Below, in pieces: positions 43,052 to 51,926 of a DNA stretch of 52,851 bases. The DNA is taken from contig JAHEMG010000005.1 of assembly GCA_024643755.1 (NCBI GenBank), forward strand, positions 1 through 52,851, in the 5' to 3' direction. Made by a program: the position numbers and the translations under genes. Under the pieces are notes generated by a model. The model did not search any database, was not told where the DNA came from, and saw nothing but the letters and a program-made list of their open reading frames with translations. The first letter of the stretch is position 1; each line of letters starts with the position of its first letter. This DNA comes from Flavobacteriales bacterium. GTDB lineage: Bacteria; Bacteroidota; Bacteroidia; NS11-12g; UBA955.

Positions 43052-43923
43052 TGCGTGTACACGTCGCCCTCTTTTTTGTCTCGCTGCTCTATGCGATATT
43101 GTTTTCTTGGGCGGGCCAAATCATGCCCAACTACCTCACCCCGGAAGCGTTTGTCATGCTGCGGGTCATTACCGCAACCACCCTATTCTACCTTTTCTCT
43201 TTCGCAGTTCCGCGCGATGTGATACAATGGAAACAACACGGTCTCGAATTCGCCATCTGTGGCTTTTTCGGCACCTCCGCCAACATGTACTTGTTCTTTC
43301 ATGGATTGGCCTTAACCTACCCCATCAACGGCGCGATATTGATGCTGGTAACACCCCTTTTTGTCGGCATTTTTGACCACTTCCGCCTCAAAGCCATCCC
43401 CCATAAATGGTTTTTGATTGGCACCCTTATCGCCGCTGCTGCCAGTGTTTGGCTCATGGTTGGCAAAGGCGCTCACTTCAACAGCAATACCCTCAAGGGC
43501 GATTTGTTTGTGGCTGTCAATGCCCTGTTCTACGCCATCTATTTGGTGCGCGTGAAAAAATTGGCCCACATCTATCAACCCATCACCATCAACAAAATCA
43601 CCTTCACGTTTGGCACCCTGTATATGCTTCCCATTGGCGGATGGGCGCTCTACCATACTCAATTTGCAAACTTTACGCCCAGCATCAGCGCCAAAGTGGT
43701 CTATATCCTCTTTTTCACCAGTTTCTTGGTCTACTTGCTGAATTCCTACGCCGTGAAAAAAGCCGGTCCTACCTTGGCTGGATTGTATATTTATCTGCAA
43801 CCCGTTTTGGCAACCATCATTGCGATGATGCTCGGCACCGACCAGCTTACCCTCTCCAAAACCCTATTGATGGTCAGCATCATGGGCGGGGTATTCTTGG
43901 CAACGCGGTTCTCTCCCAAATAA
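43051..43923 (+). CDS. EamA/DMT-family transporter
   Basis: This 290-residue protein has ten hydrophobic segments and two EamA repeats: residues about 8-135 (with the LTYPINGAILMLVTPLFVGIFDH end) and about 150-287 (ending in GPTLAGLYIYLQPVLATIIAMMLGTDQLTL). Members export amino acids or other small metabolites; the substrate is unknown. It is translationally coupled to the DjlA-like gene. Confidence 0.92.
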   Translation: MRVHVALFFVSLLYAILFSWAGQIMPNYLTPEAFVMLRVITATTLFYLFSFAVPRDVIQWKQHGLEFAICGFFGTSANMYLFFHGLALTYPINGAILMLVTPLFVGIFDHFRLKAIPHKWFLIGTLIAAAASVWLMVGKGAHFNSNTLKGDLFVAVNALFYAIYLVRVKKLAHIYQPITINKITFTFGTLYMLPIGGWALYHTQFANFTPSISAKVVYILFFTSFLVYLLNSYAVKKAGPTLAGLYIYLQPVLATIIAMMLGTDQLTLSKTLLMVSIMGGVFLATRFSPK

Positions 43924-43936
43924 TCCAAAAAATCGT

Positions 43937-43944
43937 TATCTTTG
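43937..43944 (+). promoter_or_regulatory. -7 promoter element (TATCTTTG) of the 108-residue protein gene
   Basis: An exact TAnnTTTG match ends 14 bases before the ATG at 43959 and lies just past the EamA gene. Confidence 0.5.
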
Positions 43945-43958
43945 CATTTTAATCAGTT

Positions 43959-44285
43959 ATGCGTACCAAAGAAGCCAACGACCTCATCAACAGCGTTATC
44001 GATAGCGTAGAGAAAAGCGGAATCAATGCCGACAAAATCATTAGCCCTTTGCAAGCGGCCCGCGAGCATGCGTTGACAGAAAACGACCCCTTGGTTACTC
44101 GCGCACTGCGCTTGGCTTGGCAACACGTGGAAGCCAACGAAGCCTTCGACATTGAATTGGCCGAAGAAATCGAAACTCCCGAAGAAAATTTCGTATACTT
44201 TTTGTCACTGATTGTGCGTTCAGACAACGCCCTCAACCGCGATGAATTGCGTGTGATGACCAATCAATTACAGCAAGTAGCCTAA
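43959..44285 (+). CDS. Small acidic helical protein of unknown function
   Basis: This 108-residue protein is not recognised. It is rich in Glu, Asp, Ala and Leu, looks all-helical, and has no membrane segment, cysteine or signal peptide. A plausible promoter precedes it and codon use resembles the neighbours, so it is likely real. It is followed after 16 bases by the TonB-dependent receptor gene, but nothing ties the two functionally. Confidence 0.75.
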   Translation: MRTKEANDLINSVIDSVEKSGINADKIISPLQAAREHALTENDPLVTRALRLAWQHVEANEAFDIELAEEIETPEENFVYFLSLIVRSDNALNRDELRVMTNQLQQVA

Positions 44286-44301
44286 TCCTCCTCCGCTCTC
44301 T

Positions 44302-46818
44302 ATGAAGGGGCTTCGTACCCATATCGGCAGGAATTTCATTTTTTTACTCTCATTTTTTTTAGTTGAAATTGGCATCGCCCAGAAAAGCGATTGCAACTAT
44401 TCAATCCATTTGCAATTATTTACCCAAGATGCCAACCGTATCCAAACATTGGCCTCTGGAGCAGAAGTCTTTGTAGAGCAGAGTCATACCCTCACCCATA
44501 CCAATGATGCAGGATGGGCAAAATTGGAAGGCCTTTGTGCCGCATCCGCCGACGTAGAATTCAATTATCGCGAAAAGCACTTTCACTTATTACTAAGCGG
44601 ACAAAAACCGTCAAAAAATCAACCCAACATCTCCTACCATGTGGTTTTGGACTTGGCAAAAAATATCGTTACCTCTACGGTAAATGTAATCTCCGAGGGA
44701 TACGAAATCGAAGGCGATTCACTTCACAAACCCCAACAAATTGAAAAAATTGCTGTTGCAGAAATTCGCGCCAAAGCCTTTACCCAAGGCGATGCACTTC
44801 GCAGCGCTCAACTGCAAGCCATGCCCATTCAAAATCTGGCCAAATCCCTCGAACCCCTGCCTATGGCACAAACCCTATCCACCGGTATGGGCATCGGAAA
44901 ACCCGTGGTGCAAGGCATGTTCGGACAACGACTCCCAATCCTCAGCAATGGATTTAGACTCGAAGGACAAACTTGGGGACTTGATCACGCACCCGAAATG
45001 GACCTCTGGGGCGCACAAACTATACAACTGCTCCGCGGAACCGAAGCCCTGGCCATCGCCGCCGATGCCTGGGGAAACGCCATCAACCTCGTGAATCAAT
45101 ACGATTTTCACCAATTTAACCGCGATTATACCCAACTCATTTCTACCCAATCCAACGGCAGGGCCGTTCAATTGGCAGGTCGATACATCCAAGGCCGCGA
45201 AAATCAATCGCCCCGACCCAAATACCACCCTTACGGAAAAGGACATTATTGGCTCTATTCAGGGAAAATCACTGGAAACTACAGCACCCCCACCCACCGA
45301 TTATCCAATACCGCCACCCAAGAAGCCAGCCTTTCCTACGGCAATCTCTGGCAAAGTCAAAAGGGCTATTGGGGCATCAAAGCCCTGTCGAACCGAGAAT
45401 TCCACGCCAAAGCCTATTTCTTTCGCGGGGGCATATTCTCCGAAAGTCACATCGGCAATGTCAACGACTTGCTGCTGGCCATGCAAAGAACAGAACCGCT
45501 CAACAACGCCCCCTTTACCTATAAAATCAACCGCCCCATGCAGCAGGCGGCTCACTTTCAAGCTGGCTACAACAACCAAAATTTCGTTCTATCCAAGTAC
45601 CTGGTTCATCACAAGTTTTCTGTACAAATGAACCAACGCTGGGAATTCGATCCCCATCGCAGCAGCGCAAATACCTTCGCCCAACTCAACCTTTGGCAAG
45701 CCACCATCAATCAATACACCGGCTTCGCCAAAATCCGAACACCCGAAAAATGGCAATCGAAATACGTATTCCAAAATTCCAGCCAATGGCAGCGATATGC
45801 GGGGTACTATTTTCTGCCCGACTACCAGCAATGGCAGCCAAATTTCCATTGGCACCTGAGCAACCAAAGCAACCCCAAAGCCCAACACCGGTTTGTTTTA
45901 CGGGGCGATTACCTCATCAGAAATGTATTTCCAAAATTGAACGGCCAAACTACAGAAACATGGCAACGCGCATTTGGACCATCCGCGGCCTATTCATTCA
46001 TCAAACAGCAAGGCAATCAACAATGGGAAGTGCACATCAGTCAACTCTGGCGAGCACCCAGCATCAACGAACTATATACCCGCGGCGTACATCACGGTGC
46101 GGCCTCTTACGAAGAAGGCAACCCTATGTTAAAGCCCGAAACCGGACAGAAAATCGAATGGCTATGGCTTCGCACCACCAAAATCCGCGAAATCCGAATC
46201 ACTACTTTCTACCAACAATCACAAAACTTCATTGCGCTTTTCCCCATGTCAACACCCGTGCTTACTGTGCGAGGCGCATTCCCAGGGTATGAGTATAAAC
46301 AATTGCCCACCCAGTACGCTGGCGCAGAAATTCAATACGCCCAAAAATGGATTGATCAAGGATTGCAAATCGCCCTGAGACTCGGCGGTATTTATGCCCG
46401 CATTCAACAAAACAACGAAATCCGCTACCCCAATTTACTCCCCTGTCCGAAAGGCAGCCTCCAAATCAACAAACGCTGGTCGCACGCTACTTTGATGATT
46501 GAAACCATCGGCGTTGGCAAGCAACCCTTCTATACCCCAGGCAGTGATTTCCTCCCCCCACCCAATGGATATGTGCTCCTAAATGCCCAATTGCAGCTGC
46601 ATACGCAAGGTCATGAACAACACGCACACTGGGTGATTTATGGCGAGAATCTCAGCAACAAAGCCTATCGCGATTACATGGACCGATTCCGGTATTTCAC
46701 CAACCAAGCCGGCATGAATATCGGCATCAAATGGTTGTACGATATACACCACCACCATGAGCATCGCCACGATGAATTGCACAAAGATGACACCCAACAT
46801 CCCGACAATCAACCCTGA
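44302..46818 (+). CDS. TonB-dependent outer-membrane receptor, ZnuD-like, with His-rich tail
   Basis: This 838-residue receptor has a signal peptide (FIFLLSFFLVEIGIAQ), a carboxypeptidase-D-like beta domain (about 30-130), a plug domain (about 160-265) and a 22-strand-type barrel. The plug has GIGKPVVQGMFGQRLPIL and GQTWGLDHAPEMD, resembling the GKPVIRG...GQQWGDEHAPEID pattern of ZnuD-type metal receptors. After the last barrel strand the protein continues with a His-rich tail (HHHHEHRHDELH), which would lie in the periplasm. Zinc, copper or another metal is the likely cargo. The lipoprotein gene follows 13 bases later and is probably its partner. Which metal is carried is not settled by sequence. 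Confidence 0.85.
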   Translation: MKGLRTHIGRNFIFLLSFFLVEIGIAQKSDCNYSIHLQLFTQDANRIQTLASGAEVFVEQSHTLTHTNDAGWAKLEGLCAASADVEFNYREKHFHLLLSGQKPSKNQPNISYHVVLDLAKNIVTSTVNVISEGYEIEGDSLHKPQQIEKIAVAEIRAKAFTQGDALRSAQLQAMPIQNLAKSLEPLPMAQTLSTGMGIGKPVVQGMFGQRLPILSNGFRLEGQTWGLDHAPEMDLWGAQTIQLLRGTEALAIAADAWGNAINLVNQYDFHQFNRDYTQLISTQSNGRAVQLAGRYIQGRENQSPRPKYHPYGKGHYWLYSGKITGNYSTPTHRLSNTATQEASLSYGNLWQSQKGYWGIKALSNREFHAKAYFFRGGIFSESHIGNVNDLLLAMQRTEPLNNAPFTYKINRPMQQAAHFQAGYNNQNFVLSKYLVHHKFSVQMNQRWEFDPHRSSANTFAQLNLWQATINQYTGFAKIRTPEKWQSKYVFQNSSQWQRYAGYYFLPDYQQWQPNFHWHLSNQSNPKAQHRFVLRGDYLIRNVFPKLNGQTTETWQRAFGPSAAYSFIKQQGNQQWEVHISQLWRAPSINELYTRGVHHGAASYEEGNPMLKPETGQKIEWLWLRTTKIREIRITTFYQQSQNFIALFPMSTPVLTVRGAFPGYEYKQLPTQYAGAEIQYAQKWIDQGLQIALRLGGIYARIQQNNEIRYPNLLPCPKGSLQINKRWSHATLMIETIGVGKQPFYTPGSDFLPPPNGYVLLNAQLQLHTQGHEQHAHWVIYGENLSNKAYRDYMDRFRYFTNQAGMNIGIKWLYDIHHHHEHRHDELHKDDTQHPDNQP

Positions 46819-46831
46819 TAATCAACAAGAT

Positions 46832-47416
46832 ATGAAAACAATTGCAAAACCATCACACAAGTACATCGCCGTGGCGATCATGACTGTCACCGCGATTTTT
46901 TCAACCCTCACATTCACCGCATGCAGCGAAAAAGCAGATGAAGGCGAACTCATCACTACCGTATCGCTCAGTATCAGCAATTCAGGAGGAACCCCCACAA
47001 CCTATACCTGGAAAGACCTAGACGGACCGGGAGGCAATGCGCCGCAACTGCCCGATACAATAAAAATTGGACAAGTCACGCCCGGTGGCAACCCCTATAC
47101 TGCCACATTGGAGTTCTTCAACGAACAAAATGGCACCAAAGAAGACATCACCTTGGAAGTGAAAAATGAAGGCCATGACCACTTCGTATGCTACGAAATT
47201 TCCACCCTTTCGCTGCCCCCCGCGGGGTTAACTATCGTGGCTACGGATAAAGATAAAAACAATTTACCGATCGGACTCACCACAGAATGGAAGCCGATGG
47301 CCAAAGATTTTGGTGTAGTTGTCATCAGACTCAAGCACCAACCAGGCATCAAAACCGGCGAATGCAATGTGGGCGAAACCGATGTAGAAGTCACCTTTCC
47401 CTACAAGGTTCTGTAA
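46832..47416 (+). CDS. Lipoprotein paired with the TonB-dependent receptor
   Basis: The ATG at 46832 gives 194 residues with a lipoprotein signal (TLTFTAC, Cys31 as the lipid site). The mature part is beta-rich, with TTYTWKDLDGPGGNAPQ, ATLEFFNEQNGTKEDITLEV and EGHDHFVCYEI. The 'DLDGPGG..P' and 'E....HFVCY' features recall lipoproteins that Bacteroidota encode next to ZnuD-like receptors (sometimes named 'type 1 periplasmic binding fold' proteins). The GHDH segment could touch metal. A surface or periplasmic metal-capture role is inferred from place. A terminator follows at 47464. Confidence 0.8.
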   Translation: MKTIAKPSHKYIAVAIMTVTAIFSTLTFTACSEKADEGELITTVSLSISNSGGTPTTYTWKDLDGPGGNAPQLPDTIKIGQVTPGGNPYTATLEFFNEQNGTKEDITLEVKNEGHDHFVCYEISTLSLPPAGLTIVATDKDKNNLPIGLTTEWKPMAKDFGVVVIRLKHQPGIKTGECNVGETDVEVTFPYKVL

Positions 47417-47463
47417 GGGATAGCCCGCCGCATCCCAACCCACCATAGCCACGCGCTGGAATC

Positions 47464-47490
47464 AAAAAGCCCCGAATTCGGGGCTTTTTT
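47464..47490 (+). terminator. Terminator of the receptor-lipoprotein unit
   Basis: AAAAAGCCCCG (47464-47474), AATT, CGGGGCTTTTT (47479-47489) form a perfect 11-bp stem with a T-run. It sits directly before the gcvT promoter. Confidence 0.95.
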
Positions 47491-47492
47491 CG

Positions 47493-47500
47493 TATATTTG
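47493..47500 (+). promoter_or_regulatory. -7 promoter element (TATATTTG) of gcvT
   Basis: An exact TAnnTTTG match ends 14 bases before the ATG at 47515 and just two bases after the upstream terminator. Confidence 0.55.
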
Positions 47501-47514
47501 TAAAAATCAATTTC

Positions 47515-48609
47515 ATGTCAGACAACCAAGCTTTAAAATCAACGGCCCTCTCAGACCTTCACACTTCTTTGGGTGCAAAAATGGTCCCTTTTGCAGGTTT
47601 TAACATGCCTGTACTGTACGATAACCTTATCCAGGAGCACCTGTGTGTGCGCAATGCGATGGGCGTGTTCGACGTCAGTCACATGGGTGAAGTTTGGGTT
47701 GAAGGTCCGAAAGCCTACGACTTGATCGAATTCATCACCACCAACGACGTAAGTACTTTGTACGATGGTCGTGTACAATACTCTTGCATGCCCAATGCAA
47801 CCGGTGGTATCGTGGATGATTTGCTGGTGTATCGCTTCAATGCTGAAAAGTATTTGTTGGTGATCAACGCAGGAAACATCGATAAAGATTTGGCTTGGAT
47901 TCACGAGCAAAACAAAAACTTCGGCGCTACTGTCACAGACGTGAGCCCAGAATATAGTCTGTTGGCGATTCAAGGTCCGAAAGCCACCGAAGCATTGCAA
48001 AAATTAACCAGCGTAAACCTGAGCGAAATTCCCTACTACCACTTTGTAGAAGGCGAATTGGCTGGTTTGCAATTGATCATTTCTTGCACAGGCTACACTG
48101 GTGCCGGCGGATTTGAGTTATATGTAAAGAATGCTGATGCGCGCACCTTGTGGGACAAAGTATTTGAAGCAGGGGCAGAATTTGGCATCAAACCCATTGG
48201 GTTGGGTGCACGCGACACCTTGCGATTGGAAAAAGGTTTTTGCTTGTACGGCAACGACATCAACGACGAAACTTCACCCATCGAAGCGGGTTTGGGCTGG
48301 ATCACCAAGTTCAACCACCCCTTCATGATGAGCGAGCACCATAAAGCGATCAAAGAGAACAAGCCCACCAAGAAGTTGGTTGGTTTTGAATTGGTCGACA
48401 AAGGCATTCCCCGTCAACACTACCCCTTGTGCGATGCGAGCGGCGCGGTGATTGGCGAAGTAACCAGCGGAACCATGAGTCCTAGCTTGAACAAAGCGAT
48501 TGGCTTGGGTTACGTGAAGAGCGAATTCGCAGCTGCGGGTTCTGAAATCTTCGTTGAGGTTCGCGGCAAATTGCTGAAAGCCACCGTTTGCAAGATTCCT
48601 TTTATGTAA
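47515..48609 (+). CDS. gcvT: Aminomethyltransferase, glycine cleavage T protein
   Basis: This 364-residue protein moves the methylene of the lipoyl-bound aminomethyl group to tetrahydrofolate and frees ammonia. Family features are the N-terminal [50 protein letters not shown] and [22 protein letters not shown]. The catalytic Asp is in the expected region ([21 protein letters not shown]). Length is standard. It stands alone, flanked by terminators; gcvP and gcvH are elsewhere. Confidence 0.97.
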   Translation: MSDNQALKSTALSDLHTSLGAKMVPFAGFNMPVLYDNLIQEHLCVRNAMGVFDVSHMGEVWVEGPKAYDLIEFITTNDVSTLYDGRVQYSCMPNATGGIVDDLLVYRFNAEKYLLVINAGNIDKDLAWIHEQNKNFGATVTDVSPEYSLLAIQGPKATEALQKLTSVNLSEIPYYHFVEGELAGLQLIISCTGYTGAGGFELYVKNADARTLWDKVFEAGAEFGIKPIGLGARDTLRLEKGFCLYGNDINDETSPIEAGLGWITKFNHPFMMSEHHKAIKENKPTKKLVGFELVDKGIPRQHYPLCDASGAVIGEVTSGTMSPSLNKAIGLGYVKSEFAAAGSEIFVEVRGKLLKATVCKIPFM

Positions 48610-48645
48610 GGTGAAACGAAAAATGTAACTAGCAGTTTATGCTAT

Positions 48646-48677
48646 AAAAAAAGGGGCGTGAATCACGCCCCTTTTTT
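48646..48677. terminator. Bidirectional terminator between gcvT and the DUF6263-like gene
   Basis: AAAAAAGGGGCGTG (48647-48660), AAT, CACGCCCCTTTTTT (48664-48677) form a 14-bp stem with A-runs and T-runs on both strands. It serves gcvT from the left and the minus-strand gene from the right. Confidence 0.95.
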
Positions 48678-48717
48678 ATTGGTCCTTCGTTGTATCGACG
48701 ATCGAATCATCCAACCA

Positions 48718-49635
48718 TTAATCCGTAATGGTAGTTTCGTTCTTCATTACCATCGGAATCGAGATTCCGCCAGGCATTTTGGGACAATCCTTGATATGCG
48801 ATACCCCTTGCATCATTTGATCGCTGCGCCCCTCAATCACCCAACCTGTAATTCTACTAACCTGAATAATCGATTGCTGCGTTCCGTCTAGGTCATATCG
48901 AACGGGCATGCCGTTGATTTCGATATAATCATTGTTATCGACCGTAGCAATTTTCGAATTTCCCGAAATGATATAAAATGAATCCGTAACCTCTTTCAAT
49001 GTGTAGTGTGATTCCACGTTCGCCGCCATCCCCGACTCAAGCTTTGTTTTAATCTTCCAGGTATCGCCCAAGGAAACTGGACCACTGGGCAAAATAGCGA
49101 ACGTCATTTCCAACTGTCCCTTAAACGCATCCGCCCCATAAGATTGCATAATTTGTTTTTGGATTTGCTTTTTTTGCTCTTCCCCAATCTGCGGAAATTG
49201 GTCCACCATGTTAGAAAACAAGGAATCTATCCCAACGACTTCTAACACCTTCCCCTTGGTTGACATTCTAATAAAAAACGATTTATCGGTTACCGCGGCC
49301 AACATCGCCGAAATAAAATCCTTATCACTTTTTTTATTTGAGCTAAATTCAAACACCCCGTTGGGCAACTTCATCCGCATCGATAAACGGTCGTACCAAA
49401 CCGCAATGTTGTAAACAGCATTGGCATTTCCCAATACCTTGAAGCTCATTTTGCCTCCAATCGCCATTTGGATTTTATTGGCCTGACCATTGATTGTCTG
49501 ATTGATTTCAGATTTTACATAGGAGTTCAATGTATAGACTTTCCCTTTGGTCAAATTCAATTCAATATTATGGGTTTGTGCGATTGCCGCTACTGACATC
49601 CCCAACGCCAATAAAATCCCAAATATTTTTTTCAT
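48718..49635 (-). CDS. Secreted DUF6263-like protein
   Basis: The ATG at 49633-49635 gives 305 residues with a signal peptide (MKKIFGILLALGMSVAAIAQ). The open frame reaches further upstream, but that part is a Trp-rich shadow of the next gene. The mature protein is beta-rich, with LNLTKGKVYTLNSYVKSEINQTINGQ, SFFIRMSTKGKVLEVVG, LPSGPVSLGDTWKI and DYIEINGMPVRYDLDGTQQSIIQVSRITGWVIEG. This pattern is seen in DUF6263 proteins of Bacteroidota, whose function is unknown. The role is likely periplasmic or surface-associated. The domain call is tentative. Confidence 0.72.
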   Translation of the reverse strand: MKKIFGILLALGMSVAAIAQTHNIELNLTKGKVYTLNSYVKSEINQTINGQANKIQMAIGGKMSFKVLGNANAVYNIAVWYDRLSMRMKLPNGVFEFSSNKKSDKDFISAMLAAVTDKSFFIRMSTKGKVLEVVGIDSLFSNMVDQFPQIGEEQKKQIQKQIMQSYGADAFKGQLEMTFAILPSGPVSLGDTWKIKTKLESGMAANVESHYTLKEVTDSFYIISGNSKIATVDNNDYIEINGMPVRYDLDGTQQSIIQVSRITGWVIEGRSDQMMQGVSHIKDCPKMPGGISIPMVMKNETTITD

Positions 49636-49641
49636 GTGGTA

Positions 49642-49649
49642 CAATATTA
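49642..49649 (-). promoter_or_regulatory. Possible -7 element (TAATATTG) of the DUF6263-like gene
   Basis: TAATATTG deviates from TAnnTTTG at one position and ends six bases before the ATG. The same octamer lies before the deoxynucleoside kinase gene. Confidence 0.3.
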
Positions 49650-49651
49650 CA

Positions 49652-50893
49652 TCAATCAAACCTAAGCGCTTCGATTGGATCCAATTTTGAAGCCCGCTGC
49701 GCTGGATACAACCCCGCAGCCAAACCAACCACCACGCACACCACCAAGGCCAGGAGCATCCACTCCCAAGGTGCCACAAATCCAGCACCCAAAGCCATCC
49801 CCACCAAGTTGCCAATGATCAGTCCGAGCAGGATCCCGCCCAAACCGCCGATCTGACAAATCACCACCGCTTCCACCAAAAACTGATTTTTAATCTGCTT
49901 GGCTGTTGCGCCCAGGGCTTTCCTCAAGCCAATTTCACGGGTACGCTCCGTCACCGAAACCAGCATAATATTCATCAAACTCACCGCCGCACCCAACAAG
50001 GTTATAATGGCAATTACCGTCCCCACGCTCGACACCATTTTGATGTTCTCTAGCGCCTCTTTGGCCATCGCACTGCTTTGCTGAATCACAAAATTATCTT
50101 CATCTTCCGGGGTTAGTCGCTTTATTCTGCGCATCAAACTATAGGCCTCACTCATGCTGCCCTCCAAATCCACCACTGCATCTACCGCCACGGTAATCAC
50201 ACAATTGTCATTGGCCATTTTCATATCGCGACGCGCCCGTGTCACAGGCAAAAAAATCACGCGATCGCCTCCGCTCATGCCCATGCTCGACCCTTTGGTT
50301 TGCAATTGCCCCACCACCCGGTAGGGCTTTCCATTGATGGCGATGACTTGGTTCAAAGCCCTGTCTTTGCGCTGCGATCCAGGGAAAAGCTTATCCACGA
50401 TTTCTTGTCCCACCACCACCACTGGCACAGCGTGATTCACTTCATTATCGGTAAACGTACGTCCCGATTCCAACTCGTAATTCGCGGTTTTCAAGTAGTC
50501 GGCATCTACCCCTAGCACCCGCACGTTGGGATTGGTTTCGGCCGACTGAAAGGAGGCCTTCGCCGTAAAATCGGCATTTACTTGCAGCGCAACGGTTGCA
50601 CCTTGGGCTTCCATCCGTTTTTGAAATTCCCAGGCCTGATCAAAGGCGATGGGTTCACTCGCGTCCGATTCGCCAAAACGCTTAACACCACTTGAATTCC
50701 GGATGGTATAACTCTGCGACCCCATCTTACTGAAGGTCTTGGTCACAGCAATTTGCATCGCACTGATACTGGTCAAAATCCCCACCAAAGCGGCGATACC
50801 GATGGCGATAATGCTCGAGGTAATTACCGCACGTGTGGCATGGGCCTTAACAGAACCCAGCCCTTGCTTGATATTTTCAGCAAATAGCGACAC
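49652..50893 (-). CDS. MacB/LolC-type ABC transporter permease
   Basis: This 413-residue protein has an N-terminal helix (ITSSIIAIGIAALVGILTSISAMQIAV), a MacB-like periplasmic core domain (about 55-270) and the C-terminal FtsX domain with three helices, including SVTERTREIGLRKALGATAKQIKNQFLVEAVVIC. The TERTREIG.RKALGA motif is characteristic. These permeases work with a separate ATPase in mechanotransmission, for example in toxin or lipoprotein export. No ATPase gene is adjacent. It starts three bases after the A-type carrier gene. Confidence 0.93.
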   Translation of the reverse strand: MSLFAENIKQGLGSVKAHATRAVITSSIIAIGIAALVGILTSISAMQIAVTKTFSKMGSQSYTIRNSSGVKRFGESDASEPIAFDQAWEFQKRMEAQGATVALQVNADFTAKASFQSAETNPNVRVLGVDADYLKTANYELESGRTFTDNEVNHAVPVVVVGQEIVDKLFPGSQRKDRALNQVIAINGKPYRVVGQLQTKGSSMGMSGGDRVIFLPVTRARRDMKMANDNCVITVAVDAVVDLEGSMSEAYSLMRRIKRLTPEDEDNFVIQQSSAMAKEALENIKMVSSVGTVIAIITLLGAAVSLMNIMLVSVTERTREIGLRKALGATAKQIKNQFLVEAVVICQIGGLGGILLGLIIGNLVGMALGAGFVAPWEWMLLALVVCVVVGLAAGLYPAQRASKLDPIEALRFD

Positions 50894-50896
50894 GCC

Positions 50897-51253
50897 TTAG
50901 GCAGAGAACGATTGTCCGCACCCACAAGTTGAACTTGCGTTGGGGTTATTGAACGAAAATCCGCGGTTGTTCAATCCGTTTTCCCAATCCACTTGCATGC
51001 CTAACACATACATCACGTGTGCCTTGTTCATCACCATTTTGATGCCTTCAACTTCGTATACATTGTCGCCCTCTTCCTTTTTATCAAAGGCCAACAAATA
51101 ACTCATACCAGAGCATCCGCCGCCTTTCACACCAATGCGCAAATAAGCGTCTTCCTCCAAAGCCAAGTTGGCCTGTAATCGATGCAATTCGCTCAAAGCA
51201 GACTCGGTGAACGTAACTGGGGCGGTTTCTACAGAAGGTGTTGCGGTTTCCAT
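50897..51253 (-). CDS. A-type iron-sulphur carrier (ErpA/IscA/SufA family)
   Basis: This 118-residue protein holds the three cysteines of the family: Cys47 (GGGCSGMSY) and Cys110/Cys112 (STCGCGQSF). It binds a cluster and passes it to target proteins. An Ala/Thr-rich stretch of about 12 residues precedes the domain. Family members cannot be told apart by sequence alone. A promoter directly upstream is divergent from the next gene. Confidence 0.95.
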   Translation of the reverse strand: METATPSVETAPVTFTESALSELHRLQANLALEEDAYLRIGVKGGGCSGMSYLLAFDKKEEGDNVYEVEGIKMVMNKAHVMYVLGMQVDWENGLNNRGFSFNNPNASSTCGCGQSFSA

Positions 51254-51258
51254 AAATA

Positions 51259-51266
51259 CAAAAATA
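51259..51266 (-). promoter_or_regulatory. -7 promoter element (TATTTTTG) of the A-type carrier gene
   Basis: An exact TAnnTTTG match on the minus strand ends five bases before the ATG at 51251-51253, indicating a nearly leaderless mRNA. Confidence 0.5.
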
Positions 51267-51310
51267 CAACCGCAGAAGGAAAGTAGGTAAACTTGTCGAT
51301 AAACGCTTTG

Positions 51311-51318
51311 TATCTTTG
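51311..51318 (+). promoter_or_regulatory. -7 promoter element (TATCTTTG) of the small membrane protein gene
   Basis: An exact TAnnTTTG match ends four bases before the ATG at 51323. A TTG at 51293-51295 gives a 15-base spacer, slightly short. It is divergent from the carrier-gene promoter. Confidence 0.5.
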
Positions 51319-51322
51319 TTGA

Positions 51323-51898
51323 ATGGAATTTCTTGTTGCATTGACGCCCTTGGCCATTTTCCCTGCGGGCACTGACACCATCTTTTTACTTTGTTTGATT
51401 GTATTGCCCGCATTGCTGGTATTTTTCACTGCGCAGTACATGATGAAACAACACATCACCAACAGCGTTCAGTTGGTAAAGACTGAAATTCTCAAAACCA
51501 ATTTAAATACCTTTACCCCATTAAAATTGCAAGCTTATGAGCGAATTGCCCTGTTCCTTGAACGCACAAGTATTCCCGCTTTGATCCAAAGCTATGCGCA
51601 AGCTGGACAGTCGGCCCGCGGCTTCGCCGCGGCCGCAACCCATGCAATCAAAGAAGAATATAGCTATAACGTATCCCAGCAGATTTATGTAAGCACCCAA
51701 ATGTGGACCCTGGTGAAAGCCATCAAAGAACAACACCTACAGTTGCTGCAAAACATCACCGCCAACCTGCCCGCCGATGCTACCGCTGCTGACCTCAGTC
51801 AAAAACTCATCGAATTCCTGCAATCCATGGAAGTACAACCCCAAGACCGCGGACTCGAATTTATGAAAAATGAAATCGCGCTAACGCTCGGACAATAA
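51323..51898 (+). CDS. Single-pass membrane protein of unknown function (DUF7935-like)
   Basis: This 191-residue protein has one N-terminal helix (about 18-40, [23 protein letters not shown]) followed by a helical cytoplasmic part with [20 protein letters not shown] and [27 protein letters not shown]. This arrangement recurs as a conserved Bacteroidota family, which I believe is labelled DUF7935; that label should be checked. A GC-rich hairpin (51616-51632) lies within the gene. It is followed after 28 bases by the methylmalonyl-CoA mutase gene, so the two may be co-transcribed. Confidence 0.75.
   Translation: MEFLVALTPLAIFPAGTDTIFLLCLIVLPALLVFFTAQYMMKQHITNSVQLVKTEILKTNLNTFTPLKLQAYERIALFLERTSIPALIQSYAQAGQSARGFAAAATHAIKEEYSYNVSQQIYVSTQMWTLVKAIKEQHLQLLQNITANLPADATAADLSQKLIEFLQSMEVQPQDRGLEFMKNEIALTLGQ
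51616..51632. repeat. Perfect 7-bp GC-rich inverted repeat with 3-base loop
   Basis: CCGCGGC (51616-51622), TTC, GCCGCGG (51626-51632) lies within codons for an ARGFAAAA stretch of the preceding gene. It is short enough to be chance in Ala-coding DNA. Confidence 0.8.
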
Positions 51899-51926
51899 TC
51901 ACCCAGAATACCCCCTTTCCAAACCC

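Noticed and set aside
49636-49815. Upstream extension of the DUF6263-like gene
   Set aside because: The Trp/Gly-rich stretch overlaps the MacB-like gene on the same strand and would bury the clear signal peptide beginning at 49635.
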